Assembly: GCA_002314685.1 (NCBI GenBank)
Contig: DCHB01000024.1
Coordinates: 1 to 24,806, forward strand
Reading direction: 5' to 3'
Length of the DNA: 24,806 nt
DNA from: Clostridiales bacterium UBA1763
Lineage (GTDB): Bacteria > Bacillota > Clostridia > Oscillospirales > Oscillospiraceae
Shown: one piece after another, positions 1-6,918 of the stretch
Numbering within the stretch: the stretch's first letter is position 1
Layout: each line of letters begins with the position of its first letter
Made by a program: the position numbers and the translations under genes
The notes under the pieces: model-generated
Databases searched by the model: none
What the model saw: only the letters and a program-made list of their open reading frames with translations
Told to the model about the DNA's origin: nothing

Positions 1-39
1 TAATCCCTACGGTGCACCGCCCTTATCCTGTTTTTTTTC

Positions 40-68
40 TTGCCTAAAAGCGCAGTTGAGTATATACT
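40..68 (+). promoter_or_regulatory. Candidate sigma-A promoter of the pseudouridine synthase gene
   Basis: A -35-like TTGCCT (40-45) and a -10-like TATACT (63-68) are separated by 17 bases. The expected transcription start, about 7 bases after the -10, falls at 75-76, on the A of the ATG at 76. The TTG at 40, a possible upstream start codon, would be the -35 box itself. The -10 lies inside a perfect 12-base palindrome (GAGTATATACTC, 58-69). The -35 matches consensus at only 4 of 6 positions, so this is a moderate call. Confidence 0.45.
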
Positions 69-75
69 CGTTTTC

Positions 76-1053
76 ATGAAAGAGTTTAACATTAAAAAGA
101 ATGATGCAGGACAGCGGCTTGACCGCTTTGTCGGCAAGGCAGTACCGCTTCTGCCTGAGGCGCTGCTTCAAAAGTACATAAGGATTAAGCGCATAAAGCT
201 AAACGGCAAGGGTGCAAAGCGCGACACGCGGCTAAATGAGGGCGACACACTTCAGCTTTATATAAACGATGAGTTTTTTGAAAAGCCGAGGGAGGAAAAT
301 TCTTATCTCAAGGTCGGCACGCCTAAGCTGAACATCGTCTATGAGGACGAAAATATCCTGCTTGTCGATAAAAAGCCGGGTGTTTTGTGCCACAGCGCGG
401 GTGTTTGGGATTACAATACGCTGATTGCAAACATTCAGGCATACATGGCACAAAAGGGCGAATGGAAGCCCAAGGAGGAAAACTCCTTTGCCCCCGCACT
501 GTGCAACCGTATTGACCGCAACACGGGCGGCATTGTAATAGCGGCAAAAAATGCCGAGGCACTGCGTATATTAAACGACAAGATACGCGACAGAGAGATA
601 GAAAAATATTATCTGTGCGCCGTGCAGGGCAAGCCCAAGCCTGCGTATGGCAGACTTGAAAACTATCTGTTCAAGGATGCGGCGGAAAATCAGGTGTATG
701 TCAAAAACCGCCCCGAGGTGGGTGCGAAAACCGCAATAACCGAGTATCGCACAATTTGCTCAAAGGGTGCGCTGTCGCTTGTCGAATGCAGACTTCTGAC
801 GGGCAGAACGCATCAGATAAGGGCACAGATGTCACATTTCGGATGCCCGCTTTTAGGCGACGGAAAATACGGCAGTGAGCGCTTTAACAAGGGCTTCGGC
901 GAAAAAGGGCAGGCACTGTATTCATACAAGCTGCAGTTTGCTTTTCCCACGGATGCGGGCTGTCTTGAATATCTCCGTGACCGCACATTTACCGTAAAAA
1001 GTGTTGATTTTGCGGAAAAATACTTCGGTGTGACAGACCTTGAGTCGATTTGA
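76..1053 (+). CDS. RluA/RluD-family RNA pseudouridine synthase
   Basis: Isomerises uridine to pseudouridine in rRNA (RluC/RluD-like) or tRNA; which site cannot be told from sequence. The 325-residue protein has an N-terminal S4 RNA-binding domain (about residues 10-65, AGQRLDRFVGKAVP onward). The pseudouridine synthase domain follows from about residue 85, with the catalytic loop RIDRNTGG (145-152, catalytic Asp147) and the late motif GRTHQIRAQMSHFGCPLLGD. I chose the ATG at 76, not the in-frame TTG at 40, because family members begin just before the S4 domain and the TTG overlaps the promoter -35. No Shine-Dalgarno sequence precedes 76 and the predicted transcription start is at or next to the ATG, so the mRNA may be leaderless. 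The gene stands alone, about 160 bases before potA. Confidence 0.92.
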   Translation: MKEFNIKKNDAGQRLDRFVGKAVPLLPEALLQKYIRIKRIKLNGKGAKRDTRLNEGDTLQLYINDEFFEKPREENSYLKVGTPKLNIVYEDENILLVDKKPGVLCHSAGVWDYNTLIANIQAYMAQKGEWKPKEENSFAPALCNRIDRNTGGIVIAAKNAEALRILNDKIRDREIEKYYLCAVQGKPKPAYGRLENYLFKDAAENQVYVKNRPEVGAKTAITEYRTICSKGALSLVECRLLTGRTHQIRAQMSHFGCPLLGDGKYGSERFNKGFGEKGQALYSYKLQFAFPTDAGCLEYLRDRTFTVKSVDFAEKYFGVTDLESI

Positions 1054-1094
1054 AACGAAAACAAAAAAATAAAGGCTATTTTTAGCAAATTTTA

Positions 1095-1123
1095 TTGACT
1101 TTACAGTATATTATCTGTATATT
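1095..1123 (+). promoter_or_regulatory. Sigma-A promoter of the potABCD operon
   Basis: TTGACT (1095-1100) and TATATT (1118-1123) are spaced by 17 bases, each matching consensus at 5 of 6 positions. Transcription should start near 1130, giving a leader of about 80 bases that begins almost at once with a long hairpin and ends with the GGGGGAGG ribosome binding site at 1201-1208, 4 bases before the potA ATG. Confidence 0.65.
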
Positions 1124-1136
1124 GTATTCGTCTGCA

Positions 1137-1172
1137 AAAGGACGCTCCGGAAGCAGTTTCGGAGCGTCCTTT
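1137..1172 (+). promoter_or_regulatory. Very stable stem-loop in the potA leader
   Basis: AAAGGACGCTCCG (1137-1149) pairs perfectly with CGGAGCGTCCTTT (1160-1172). Three further inner pairs (G50-U59 wobble, A51-U58, A52-U57) close the loop to GCAG, giving a 16-bp stem. Only three U residues follow, so it is a poor intrinsic terminator for the upstream gene. It begins about 7 bases after the predicted transcription start, so a 5' stabilising or regulatory hairpin is more likely. A termination role for readthrough from upstream cannot be excluded. Confidence 0.6.
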
Positions 1173-1212
1173 CGCGTATAGACGACAATAATAGAGAAAT
1201 GGGGGAGGATAA

Positions 1213-2382
1213 ATGTCAAAAGAACTCATTCGCCTTGTGAATTGTCAAATGGCGTTTGACGACGAAATCGTTTTAGACGATATTAACCTGTATTTTAATG
1301 ATAAGGAATTCCTCACACTGTTAGGTCCCTCGGGCTGCGGCAAGACAACAACGCTCAGAATTATCGGCGGTTTTCTCAAGCCCACAAACGGGGATGTGCT
1401 TTTTGACGGTGAGAGGATTAACGATGTCCCGCCTCACAAGAGAAAGGTCAACACGGTATTCCAGAAGTACGCTCTTTTCCCGCACCTTGACGTGTATGAG
1501 AATGTCGCCTTCGGTCTGCGCATTGCAAAGCTGTCCGAGGACGAAATTGACGAGCGTGTAACGGATATGCTGGAGATAGTAAGCCTGAAGGGCTTTGAAA
1601 ACCGCAAGGTTTCTCAGCTTTCGGGCGGTCAGCAGCAGCGTGTTGCCATAGCAAGAGCACTCGTAAACAGACCGAAGGTACTTTTGTTGGACGAGCCGCT
1701 CGGCGCGCTTGATTTGCGCCTGCGTAAGGATATGCAGAACGAGCTCAAGCGAATTCAGCAGGCGATGGGCATTACTTTTATATATGTAACACATGACCAG
1801 GAGGAGGCGCTCTCCATGTCCGACACTGTTGTTGTCATGGATAAGGGGCGCATCCAGCAGATAGGCACGCCCGAGGATATATACAACGAGCCGAAAAATG
1901 CTTTTGTTGCGGACTTTATCGGCGAGAGTAATATCCTTGACGGCGTTATGCTCGAGGACAGACTTGTTAAATTCTTCGGCAGAAAATTCAAGTGTGTCGA
2001 TGCGGGCTTTGAGAAAAACGAGCCCGTCGATGTCGTAATCCGCCCCGAGGATATTGACATTGTTCCTCCCGATGACGGACACCTTTGCGGCACTGTCACA
2101 AGCGTCACCTTCAAGGGCGTTCACTACGATACAATCGTTGACTTCAAGGGCTTTAAGTGGCTCATTCAGACAACCGATTTCCACGAGGTCGGCTCATATA
2201 TCGGCATTCGCCTCGAGCCTGAGGACATCCATATAATGCACAAGAGCGAATACTCGGGAATGTTCGGCGATTACAGCTCATATTCAGCGGAATATGACGA
2301 GATGGACGACCCCGAGCTGTATCTCGAGGGCGAGCCCGATGAGGCGGAAGACTCTGCGGAGGGCGGCGAAGATGAAGAGTAA
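1213..2382 (+). CDS. potA: Spermidine/putrescine ABC transporter ATP-binding protein PotA
   Basis: ATPase that powers polyamine import through PotB/PotC, with PotD as the binding protein. Visible motifs: Walker A GPSGCGKT (residues 38-45), Q-loop VFQKYALFPHLDV (from 82), signature LSGGQ (136-140), Walker B VLLLDEP (156-162) and the H-loop histidine in THDQEEAL (194). A C-terminal TOBE-like regulatory domain covers about residues 235-345 (VVIRPEDIDI, TVTSVTFKGVHYD). Length 389 residues; PotA proteins are often about 350-380, and the excess is an acidic tail (359 to the end) with about half Asp/Glu. The strong GGGGGAGG ribosome binding site fixes the ATG. It is first in the operon and overlaps potB by 11 bases. 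The substrate is inferred from the four-gene order and PotD similarity. Confidence 0.95.
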   Translation: MSKELIRLVNCQMAFDDEIVLDDINLYFNDKEFLTLLGPSGCGKTTTLRIIGGFLKPTNGDVLFDGERINDVPPHKRKVNTVFQKYALFPHLDVYENVAFGLRIAKLSEDEIDERVTDMLEIVSLKGFENRKVSQLSGGQQQRVAIARALVNRPKVLLLDEPLGALDLRLRKDMQNELKRIQQAMGITFIYVTHDQEEALSMSDTVVVMDKGRIQQIGTPEDIYNEPKNAFVADFIGESNILDGVMLEDRLVKFFGRKFKCVDAGFEKNEPVDVVIRPEDIDIVPPDDGHLCGTVTSVTFKGVHYDTIVDFKGFKWLIQTTDFHEVGSYIGIRLEPEDIHIMHKSEYSGMFGDYSSYSAEYDEMDDPELYLEGEPDEAEDSAEGGEDEE

Positions 2383-3181
2383 ATCACTTGCCGCACCGTA
2401 TCTTGTGTGGATGGTGCTTTTCACCGTCATTCCGCTTGCTATTGTAGCCTATTACGCCTTCACCGACTCGCAGACGGGTCAGTTTACGCTCGAGAATGTT
2501 TCCAACATCGGAAACTATATGCCCATACTTATAAAGAGCATCTGGCTTGCGCTGATATCATCGGTTATTTGCCTTATTATAGGCTATCCCGTTGCGTATT
2601 TTATCGCGGGCTGTGACGAAATACTTCAGCGCTTTCTGTATATGCTCGTCATGCTCCCCATGTGCATAAGCTTCCTTCTTCGCACTCTCGCGTGGGTGGC
2701 GCTGACCGAGGATACGGGCATAATCAATAACATAATCACGGCACTCGGCATGGAGCCTCTGCCGCTTATCCGCAATAACGGTGCTGTCGTGCTCGGTATG
2801 GTGTATAACTATCTGCCGTACATGATAATGCCGCTTTATACGGTGATTATGAAGATTGACCGCAACCTCGTTGAGGCGGCGGAGGATCTCGGCTGTAACG
2901 GCACAAACGTGTTTAAGCGCGTGATTTTCCCGCTTAGCGTACCCGGAATAATCTCAGGCTTTACAATGGTTTTCGTGCCTGCGGTATCGACCTTCTATAT
3001 TTCTCAAAAGCTCGGCTCATCGGGCACGACGCTCATAGGCGACGTAATCGAAAGCCAGTTCAAAACGGCATATAACCCCAATCTCGGTGCCGCCCTCAGC
3101 CTCGTGCTGATGGTGATGATATTCATTTGCATCGGTGTTATGAACCGCTTCGGCGATGACGAGGAGGTAATAACGCTATGA
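2372..3181 (+). CDS. potB: Spermidine/putrescine ABC transporter permease PotB
   Basis: One of two inner-membrane subunits of the polyamine importer. The 269-residue protein is very hydrophobic, with about six membrane helices beginning at residues 10-30 (YLVWMVLFTVIPLAIVAYYAF). It carries the EAA loop that docks on PotA (EAAEDLGCNGTNVFKRVIFPLSVPG, residues 168-192). The start at 2372 is chosen over the in-frame ATG at 2294: a GGAGGG site (2358-2363) lies 8 bases before it, and the extra upstream residues are only an out-of-frame reading of the potA tail. The gene overlaps potA by 11 bases and potC by 4, pointing to coupled translation. Confidence 0.94.
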   Translation: MKSKSLAAPYLVWMVLFTVIPLAIVAYYAFTDSQTGQFTLENVSNIGNYMPILIKSIWLALISSVICLIIGYPVAYFIAGCDEILQRFLYMLVMLPMCISFLLRTLAWVALTEDTGIINNIITALGMEPLPLIRNNGAVVLGMVYNYLPYMIMPLYTVIMKIDRNLVEAAEDLGCNGTNVFKRVIFPLSVPGIISGFTMVFVPAVSTFYISQKLGSSGTTLIGDVIESQFKTAYNPNLGAALSLVLMVMIFICIGVMNRFGDDEEVITL

Positions 3182-4011
3182 AAAGGTTTAATAAAATCTT
3201 CACCGTGGTTGTGCTGTTTTTCCTGTATATCCCCATGATAGTCTTAGCCGTTGCGTCGTTTAACAGCGGCATGGATATTGCGGTTTTCAAGGGCTTTACC
3301 TTTGATAACTATTCGGAGCTTTTCCGTGACAGCGTGCTTTTGCCGCTTCTGCTCAATTCCGTAATTGTCGCGGTGCTGTCGTCATTTATTGCGACGGTGC
3401 TCGGCTCTGCCGCCGCAATTGGCATACACTCAATGGGACCGCGTCTGCGCCGCTTTACAATGGGCGTGACAAATATTCCGCTTACAAATCCCGAGATCGT
3501 GACGGGCGTTTCGCTCGCCCTGCTGTTTGCCTTTGTCGGCACTATGATGAAGATAAACAACATTCTCGGCTTTATGACCCTGCTCATCGCGCATATAACC
3601 TTCAATCTGCCCTATGTCATATTGTCGGTAATGCCGAAGCTTCAGCAAATGGACCCGCATCTTGAGGAGGCGGCGATGGACCTCGGCTGTACTCCCGTTC
3701 AGGCATTTTTCAAGGTGGTAATCCATGAGATAACCCCGGGCATAGTATCGGGTGCACTCATGGCATTCACAATGAGTCTTGACGACTTCGTAATCAGCTA
3801 CTTCGTTTACGGACCGAAATTCGTAACCCTGCCCGTCGAGATATACAACTACACCAAAAAACCGCTTCAGCCTAAGATTTACGCACTGTTCACACTTCTG
3901 TTTGCGGCAATATTGCTCGTAATGGTGCTGATGAATCTCCTGCAGGTGCGCGATATGAAGCGTAACCGCGAAAATCGCCGTGCCTTCCGCAGAAAGCAGG
4001 TGAACGTATGA
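3178..4011 (+). CDS. potC: Spermidine/putrescine ABC transporter permease PotC
   Basis: Second membrane subunit of the polyamine importer. It has 277 residues with about six membrane helices; the first spans about residues 8-27. The EAA loop EEAAMDLGCTPVQAFFKVVIHEITPG (163-188) is the contact for the PotA ATPase, and the SLDDFVISYFVYGP stretch (200-213) is typical of PotC. The ATG overlaps the potB stop by four bases (ATGA) and is served by GAGGAGG inside the end of potB. The positively charged C-terminus (KRNRENRRAFRRKQ) is expected in the cytoplasm. The order A-B-C-D matches polyamine operons of other Bacillota. Confidence 0.94.
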   Translation: MKRFNKIFTVVVLFFLYIPMIVLAVASFNSGMDIAVFKGFTFDNYSELFRDSVLLPLLLNSVIVAVLSSFIATVLGSAAAIGIHSMGPRLRRFTMGVTNIPLTNPEIVTGVSLALLFAFVGTMMKINNILGFMTLLIAHITFNLPYVILSVMPKLQQMDPHLEEAAMDLGCTPVQAFFKVVIHEITPGIVSGALMAFTMSLDDFVISYFVYGPKFVTLPVEIYNYTKKPLQPKIYALFTLLFAAILLVMVLMNLLQVRDMKRNRENRRAFRRKQVNV

Positions 4012-5195
4012 AAAAAATCATACCCGTCCTGCTGAGTGCCGTTATGCTTTTCACCGCAATGCCCGTTAAGGCAAACGCCGAGCCCGTAACGATAAATGTC
4101 TATAACTGGGGACAGTATATATCCGACGGTACCGACGGATATATTGATGTCAACAAGGCGTTTACCGAGGCAACAGGCATTGAGGTAAACTACATGACCT
4201 TCGATTCAAACGAGACCATGTATACAAAGCTCAAAACGGGCGGAAGCACCTACGATGTAATTATCCCCTCGGACTATATGGCGGCAAGACTGATTGCAGA
4301 GGATATGCTCGAGGAGCTTGACTACTCGAATATTCCGAACTACGCTTATGTTGACGAGGCGTATAAAAACACGACCTATGACCCCGACAACAAATATACC
4401 GTGCCCTATACATGGGGTACCGTCGGCGTTATCTACAACAAAAAGTATGTTGACGAGGCGGACATCGGCTCATGGGATTTGCTGTGGAACAGCAAGTATT
4501 CGGGCAAAATTCTGATGTTCGATAACCCCCGCGATGCCTTCGCAATTTCGGAGCTTCTGCTCGGCTTGAGCATAAACACCGAGGATGAGGCGGAGCTTCG
4601 CAGTGCCGCATATAAGCTCATTGAGCAAAAGCCACTTGTGCAGAGCTATGTAATGGACCAGATTTTCGACAAAATGGAGCGTGAGGAGGCGTGGATTGCG
4701 CCGTACTATGCGGGTGACTATCTGCTCATGGTGCAGGAAAATCCCGACCTCGGCTTCTATTTCCCCGAGGAGGGCTTCAATCTGTTCATTGATGCAATGT
4801 GCATACCTAAGGGCTGTCAGAATAAAGAAGCCGCCGAGGCGTACATAAACTTCCTCTGCTCAGCGGAAATTTCGGGACAAAACCTCGATTACCTCGGCTA
4901 TTCAACGCCTGTTTCCGATGCAAAGCAGTATATGAATCCCGATACGGCGGCAAGTGAGATTGCATATCCCACAAGCGAAACCTTGGAAAACGGCTCGGCA
5001 TTCTGCTATCTTCAGACCGAAACAAGTCAGCTTATGGATTCGCTGTGGCTTGAGGTTAAAACGCAGGGAAGCGTTGATTCATACGCGATAATCTGTATGT
5101 CGGCTGTTGCGGCACTGTTGGCGTCTTATTTCGTTATTCACAATATTCGCAAGAAAAAACGCCTTGCAAACCGCTGTAAAAAGTGGAAACAGTAA
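4008..5195 (+). CDS. potD: Spermidine/putrescine-binding protein PotD with C-terminal membrane anchor
   Basis: Extracellular polyamine-binding subunit (type 2 periplasmic-binding fold) that feeds PotB/PotC. The 395-residue protein starts with a signal peptide (residues 1-24, KK then a hydrophobic core, likely cut after ANA) and the characteristic INVYNWGQYISDG (29-41). It continues with YDVIIPSDYMAARLI and YTVPYTWGTVGVIYNKKYV. There is no lipobox cysteine near the cleavage site, unlike the lipoprotein form usual in Bacillota. Instead a hydrophobic helix (about 358-379) followed by RKKKRLANRCKKWK looks like a C-terminal anchor with a cytoplasmic tail. It overlaps potC by four bases and is followed by a strong terminator. 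Family assignment is firm; the anchor is inferred. Confidence 0.94.
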   Translation: MKKIIPVLLSAVMLFTAMPVKANAEPVTINVYNWGQYISDGTDGYIDVNKAFTEATGIEVNYMTFDSNETMYTKLKTGGSTYDVIIPSDYMAARLIAEDMLEELDYSNIPNYAYVDEAYKNTTYDPDNKYTVPYTWGTVGVIYNKKYVDEADIGSWDLLWNSKYSGKILMFDNPRDAFAISELLLGLSINTEDEAELRSAAYKLIEQKPLVQSYVMDQIFDKMEREEAWIAPYYAGDYLLMVQENPDLGFYFPEEGFNLFIDAMCIPKGCQNKEAAEAYINFLCSAEISGQNLDYLGYSTPVSDAKQYMNPDTAASEIAYPTSETLENGSAFCYLQTETSQLMDSLWLEVKTQGSVDSYAIICMSAVAALLASYFVIHNIRKKKRLANRCKKWKQ

Positions 5196-5198
5196 TAG

Positions 5199-5233
5199 AA
5201 AACGCTTGACGAACAAAATTCGTCAAGCGTTTT
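5199..5233. terminator. Bidirectional intrinsic terminator between convergent genes
   Basis: A perfect 15-bp stem (AAAACGCTTGACGAA, 5199-5213, with its complement at 5219-5233) closes a five-base loop CAAAA. It is followed by further T residues on the plus strand (GCGTTTTTGTT), and the A-rich left arm supplies GCGTTTTC on the minus strand. It lies between the potD stop (5195) and the end of the minus-strand gene (5248), so it probably stops transcription from both sides. Confidence 0.9.
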
Positions 5234-5247
5234 TGTTATAAGCAAAA

Positions 5248-6792
5248 TCAGCCGTAAACCCATGCGTCGGGCAGATAACGGCAGGTAATCGCAGGATTTG
5301 AGCACTTAGTGATGTACTCGCCCTTATACCACATTTCGGAGCTCGTGCCGCCGTCCATGTTCATCGCCTGATATGCGTCGTAGTTTTCCATTATCTTTGT
5401 GCATTCCGGAAGCCCTATGCCGAGAGAGCGTCCTACAAGTCTGCCTTCGACAACGAGCATGAGAATATCGCCGTCGCGCGACTGACCGAATACGGTGCGG
5501 GGCTGAATTGAGCAGAAATCGGAAAGCTCGTCAACGAGAGAAACACCGTCAACGATAAGTGCGGGTCTGAACTCAACGGCATCGGTTGTATTGGATGCAA
5601 CGGAGCTTGTGCAGTCAACTATATATACCTTTCCGTCATCGCGAAGCTCAAGTCTCTTGCGGCTGTCGGTAAAGTGCTCGCCGTATTCAACGCCCTGACA
5701 CATAGCGTAGCCCTTTATCCAACCGCCGTTACCTGCGCCGCCCCTGTCGTGGAAGCCGCTTGCATTAACGCCGAGCACGCCGCCGCAGCGGGGCACGAGG
5801 CTTTCAAGCACCTCGCCGATTGAGCCGAGGTTTTCGGCAGGACAACAGCGGAGCTTTGAAACGTCCTTGCATATTGCAAGCACACCCATGTAGCCCGTGC
5901 CCTCAACGCGCACGAGCAGGATGCCGTTTTTGGCGTCAATGGCAAGCACCTGATCGCCCTGCTTTGTGACTATATCCGTGCCGTCGTCATCAAAGCCCGC
6001 CTCGTTAATGTCGAGGTTTAGGAGGCTTGCCTGCTGATATTCGGGGTGCTCCTTCAGATATTTTGTGAGTGATTCTTTATCAATCTCGTCGAAGGTGGAG
6101 TAGAAATCGCTGTTTGCCTTTGCTATAATGTCATCCTTCCATTCACTGTTGACACCGACCTGAGCATCCTCTGCGGCGTGAACGCGTGCCATTACCTCAT
6201 CTATAATCGAATGGGGGATAAACCACTCGGCGAGCCACTGATGAGTCATCGTGGACATGGCGGTTTCGATATATGCGTTACGCAGGTTTCTTATGAAGGG
6301 GATGTTGGCGTAAACGAAGGTCGCCCAGCCCGCCGCAATAACGAGAATTATGCTGACGAGAATTTTCAGCGCGTTGTGCTTTCTCTTCTTTGCCTTCTTT
6401 TTGCCCTCGGGCATAAAATCGGACTTAGGTCTGTCGGGAGAAAGTCTTATATCGTGAACAGACAGAGGGAAGGAAGCCTCCGTGTCCTCAGCTTCAGTAT
6501 CCTCGACAGGTGCAGATGCAGTTTCCTCGACAGTCTCTTCAACAGTCTCTTCGACAGTCTCCTCGACTGCGTTTGACTCTTCGGGCTTAAGCTCGACGCG
6601 GGCAGGCTCGGTATCCTGAACGGGGAAATGAGGCACATCCTCATCTTGGATTAAGCTTAAATCCTCATCGTACTCGGGCTCGGCGTATTTGTCGGTAATA
6701 CCCTTGTCAATAGAATATATTTTAGATGAAGTCTTCTTCGACTTTGAGCTAACTAATTTTATGATTATTTCCTCCTTTCGAGGGATAGTCAT
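5248..6792 (-). CDS. Membrane-anchored phosphodiester glycosidase (NAGPA) domain protein
   Basis: Probable cell-surface enzyme or exopolysaccharide-related protein of the phosphodiester glycosidase family (related to the domain of the mammalian uncovering enzyme). The substrate is unknown. Order: basic N-terminus; acidic low-complexity region (about 35-110) with four VEET repeats (76-91); basic KKKAKKRKH; one membrane helix (about 142-163); then an outside part with the catalytic-type domain (about 285-514) showing GVLGVNASGFHDRGG (338-352) and NMDGGTSSEMWYKGEY (478-493). The given start is the only upstream canonical ATG, giving 514 residues. However, a strong promoter places transcription start around 6789, inside or after that ATG, and the AAAGGAGG site sits 8 bases before an in-frame ATA at 6762-6760, which would give a 504-residue protein beginning (f)M-KLVSSKSKK. 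I think the latter is the real start. Monocistronic, divergent from the next gene. Confidence 0.85.
   Translation of the reverse strand: MTIPRKEEIIIKLVSSKSKKTSSKIYSIDKGITDKYAEPEYDEDLSLIQDEDVPHFPVQDTEPARVELKPEESNAVEETVEETVEETVEETASAPVEDTEAEDTEASFPLSVHDIRLSPDRPKSDFMPEGKKKAKKRKHNALKILVSIILVIAAGWATFVYANIPFIRNLRNAYIETAMSTMTHQWLAEWFIPHSIIDEVMARVHAAEDAQVGVNSEWKDDIIAKANSDFYSTFDEIDKESLTKYLKEHPEYQQASLLNLDINEAGFDDDGTDIVTKQGDQVLAIDAKNGILLVRVEGTGYMGVLAICKDVSKLRCCPAENLGSIGEVLESLVPRCGGVLGVNASGFHDRGGAGNGGWIKGYAMCQGVEYGEHFTDSRKRLELRDDGKVYIVDCTSSVASNTTDAVEFRPALIVDGVSLVDELSDFCSIQPRTVFGQSRDGDILMLVVEGRLVGRSLGIGLPECTKIMENYDAYQAMNMDGGTSSEMWYKGEYITKCSNPAITCRYLPDAWVYG
6519..6566 (-). repeat. Four tandem 12-base repeats encoding VEET
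   Basis: Plus-strand units CAGTTTCCTCGA, CAGTCTCTTCAA, CAGTCTCTTCGA and CAGTCTCCTCGA lie end to end. They encode VEET four times in the acidic cytoplasmic region of the minus-strand membrane protein. Differences are only C/T and G/A swaps, nearly all silent. A 12-base unit keeps the frame, so copy number could vary between strains. Confidence 0.85.
6760..6778 (-). promoter_or_regulatory. Strong ribosome binding site in front of an AUA codon
   Basis: On the minus strand AAAGGAGG (6778-6771) is followed by 8 bases and then ATA (6762-6760), in frame with the phosphodiester glycosidase gene. No ATG, GTG or TTG lies at a usable distance downstream. The site is inside the reading frame if translation starts at the ATG at 6792, where so strong an SD would have no use. 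Confidence 0.55.
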
Positions 6793-6795
6793 TTA

Positions 6796-6824
6796 ATCAT
6801 AGCATAGTTTTATTGCCTTGTCAC
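6796..6824 (-). promoter_or_regulatory. Extended -10 promoter of the minus-strand glycosidase-domain gene
   Basis: On the minus strand GTGACA (6824-6819), a 17-base spacer and TATGAT (6801-6796) form a near-consensus sigma-A promoter. TG one base before the -10 (TGCTATGAT) makes it an extended -10. Start of transcription is expected at about 6789. Confidence 0.7.
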
Positions 6825-6881
6825 CATAAAAACACAAAAACAGACAAAAAATTGCAGTTATTAAATAATGTAGGCAAGTGT

Positions 6882-6911
6882 TTGACAAAGACAGCTTGTG
6901 TGATATATTAT
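6882..6911 (+). promoter_or_regulatory. Sigma-A promoter of the RNA methyltransferase gene and downstream block
   Basis: A perfect -35 TTGACA (6882-6887) is followed by either TATATT at 6904-6909 (16-base spacer, extended -10 TGATATATT) or TATTAT at 6906-6911 (18-base spacer). The expected start, about 6915-6919, is within a few bases of the ATG at 6919. The divergent minus-strand promoter is about 60 bases away. Confidence 0.65.
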
Positions 6912-6918
6912 GAAGCTT

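Noticed and set aside
1..39. T-rich stretch (eight T at 31-38) with the palindrome CGGTGCACCG (10-19), possible terminator of an upstream gene
   Set aside because: The self-complementary core is too short once a loop is allowed, and any longer left arm would lie outside the window.
1321..2184. 287-codon open frame on the minus strand, antisense to potA
   Set aside because: It lies wholly inside a gene with complete ABC ATPase motifs, shows no recognisable domain and has no ribosome binding site. It is a by-product of codon usage.
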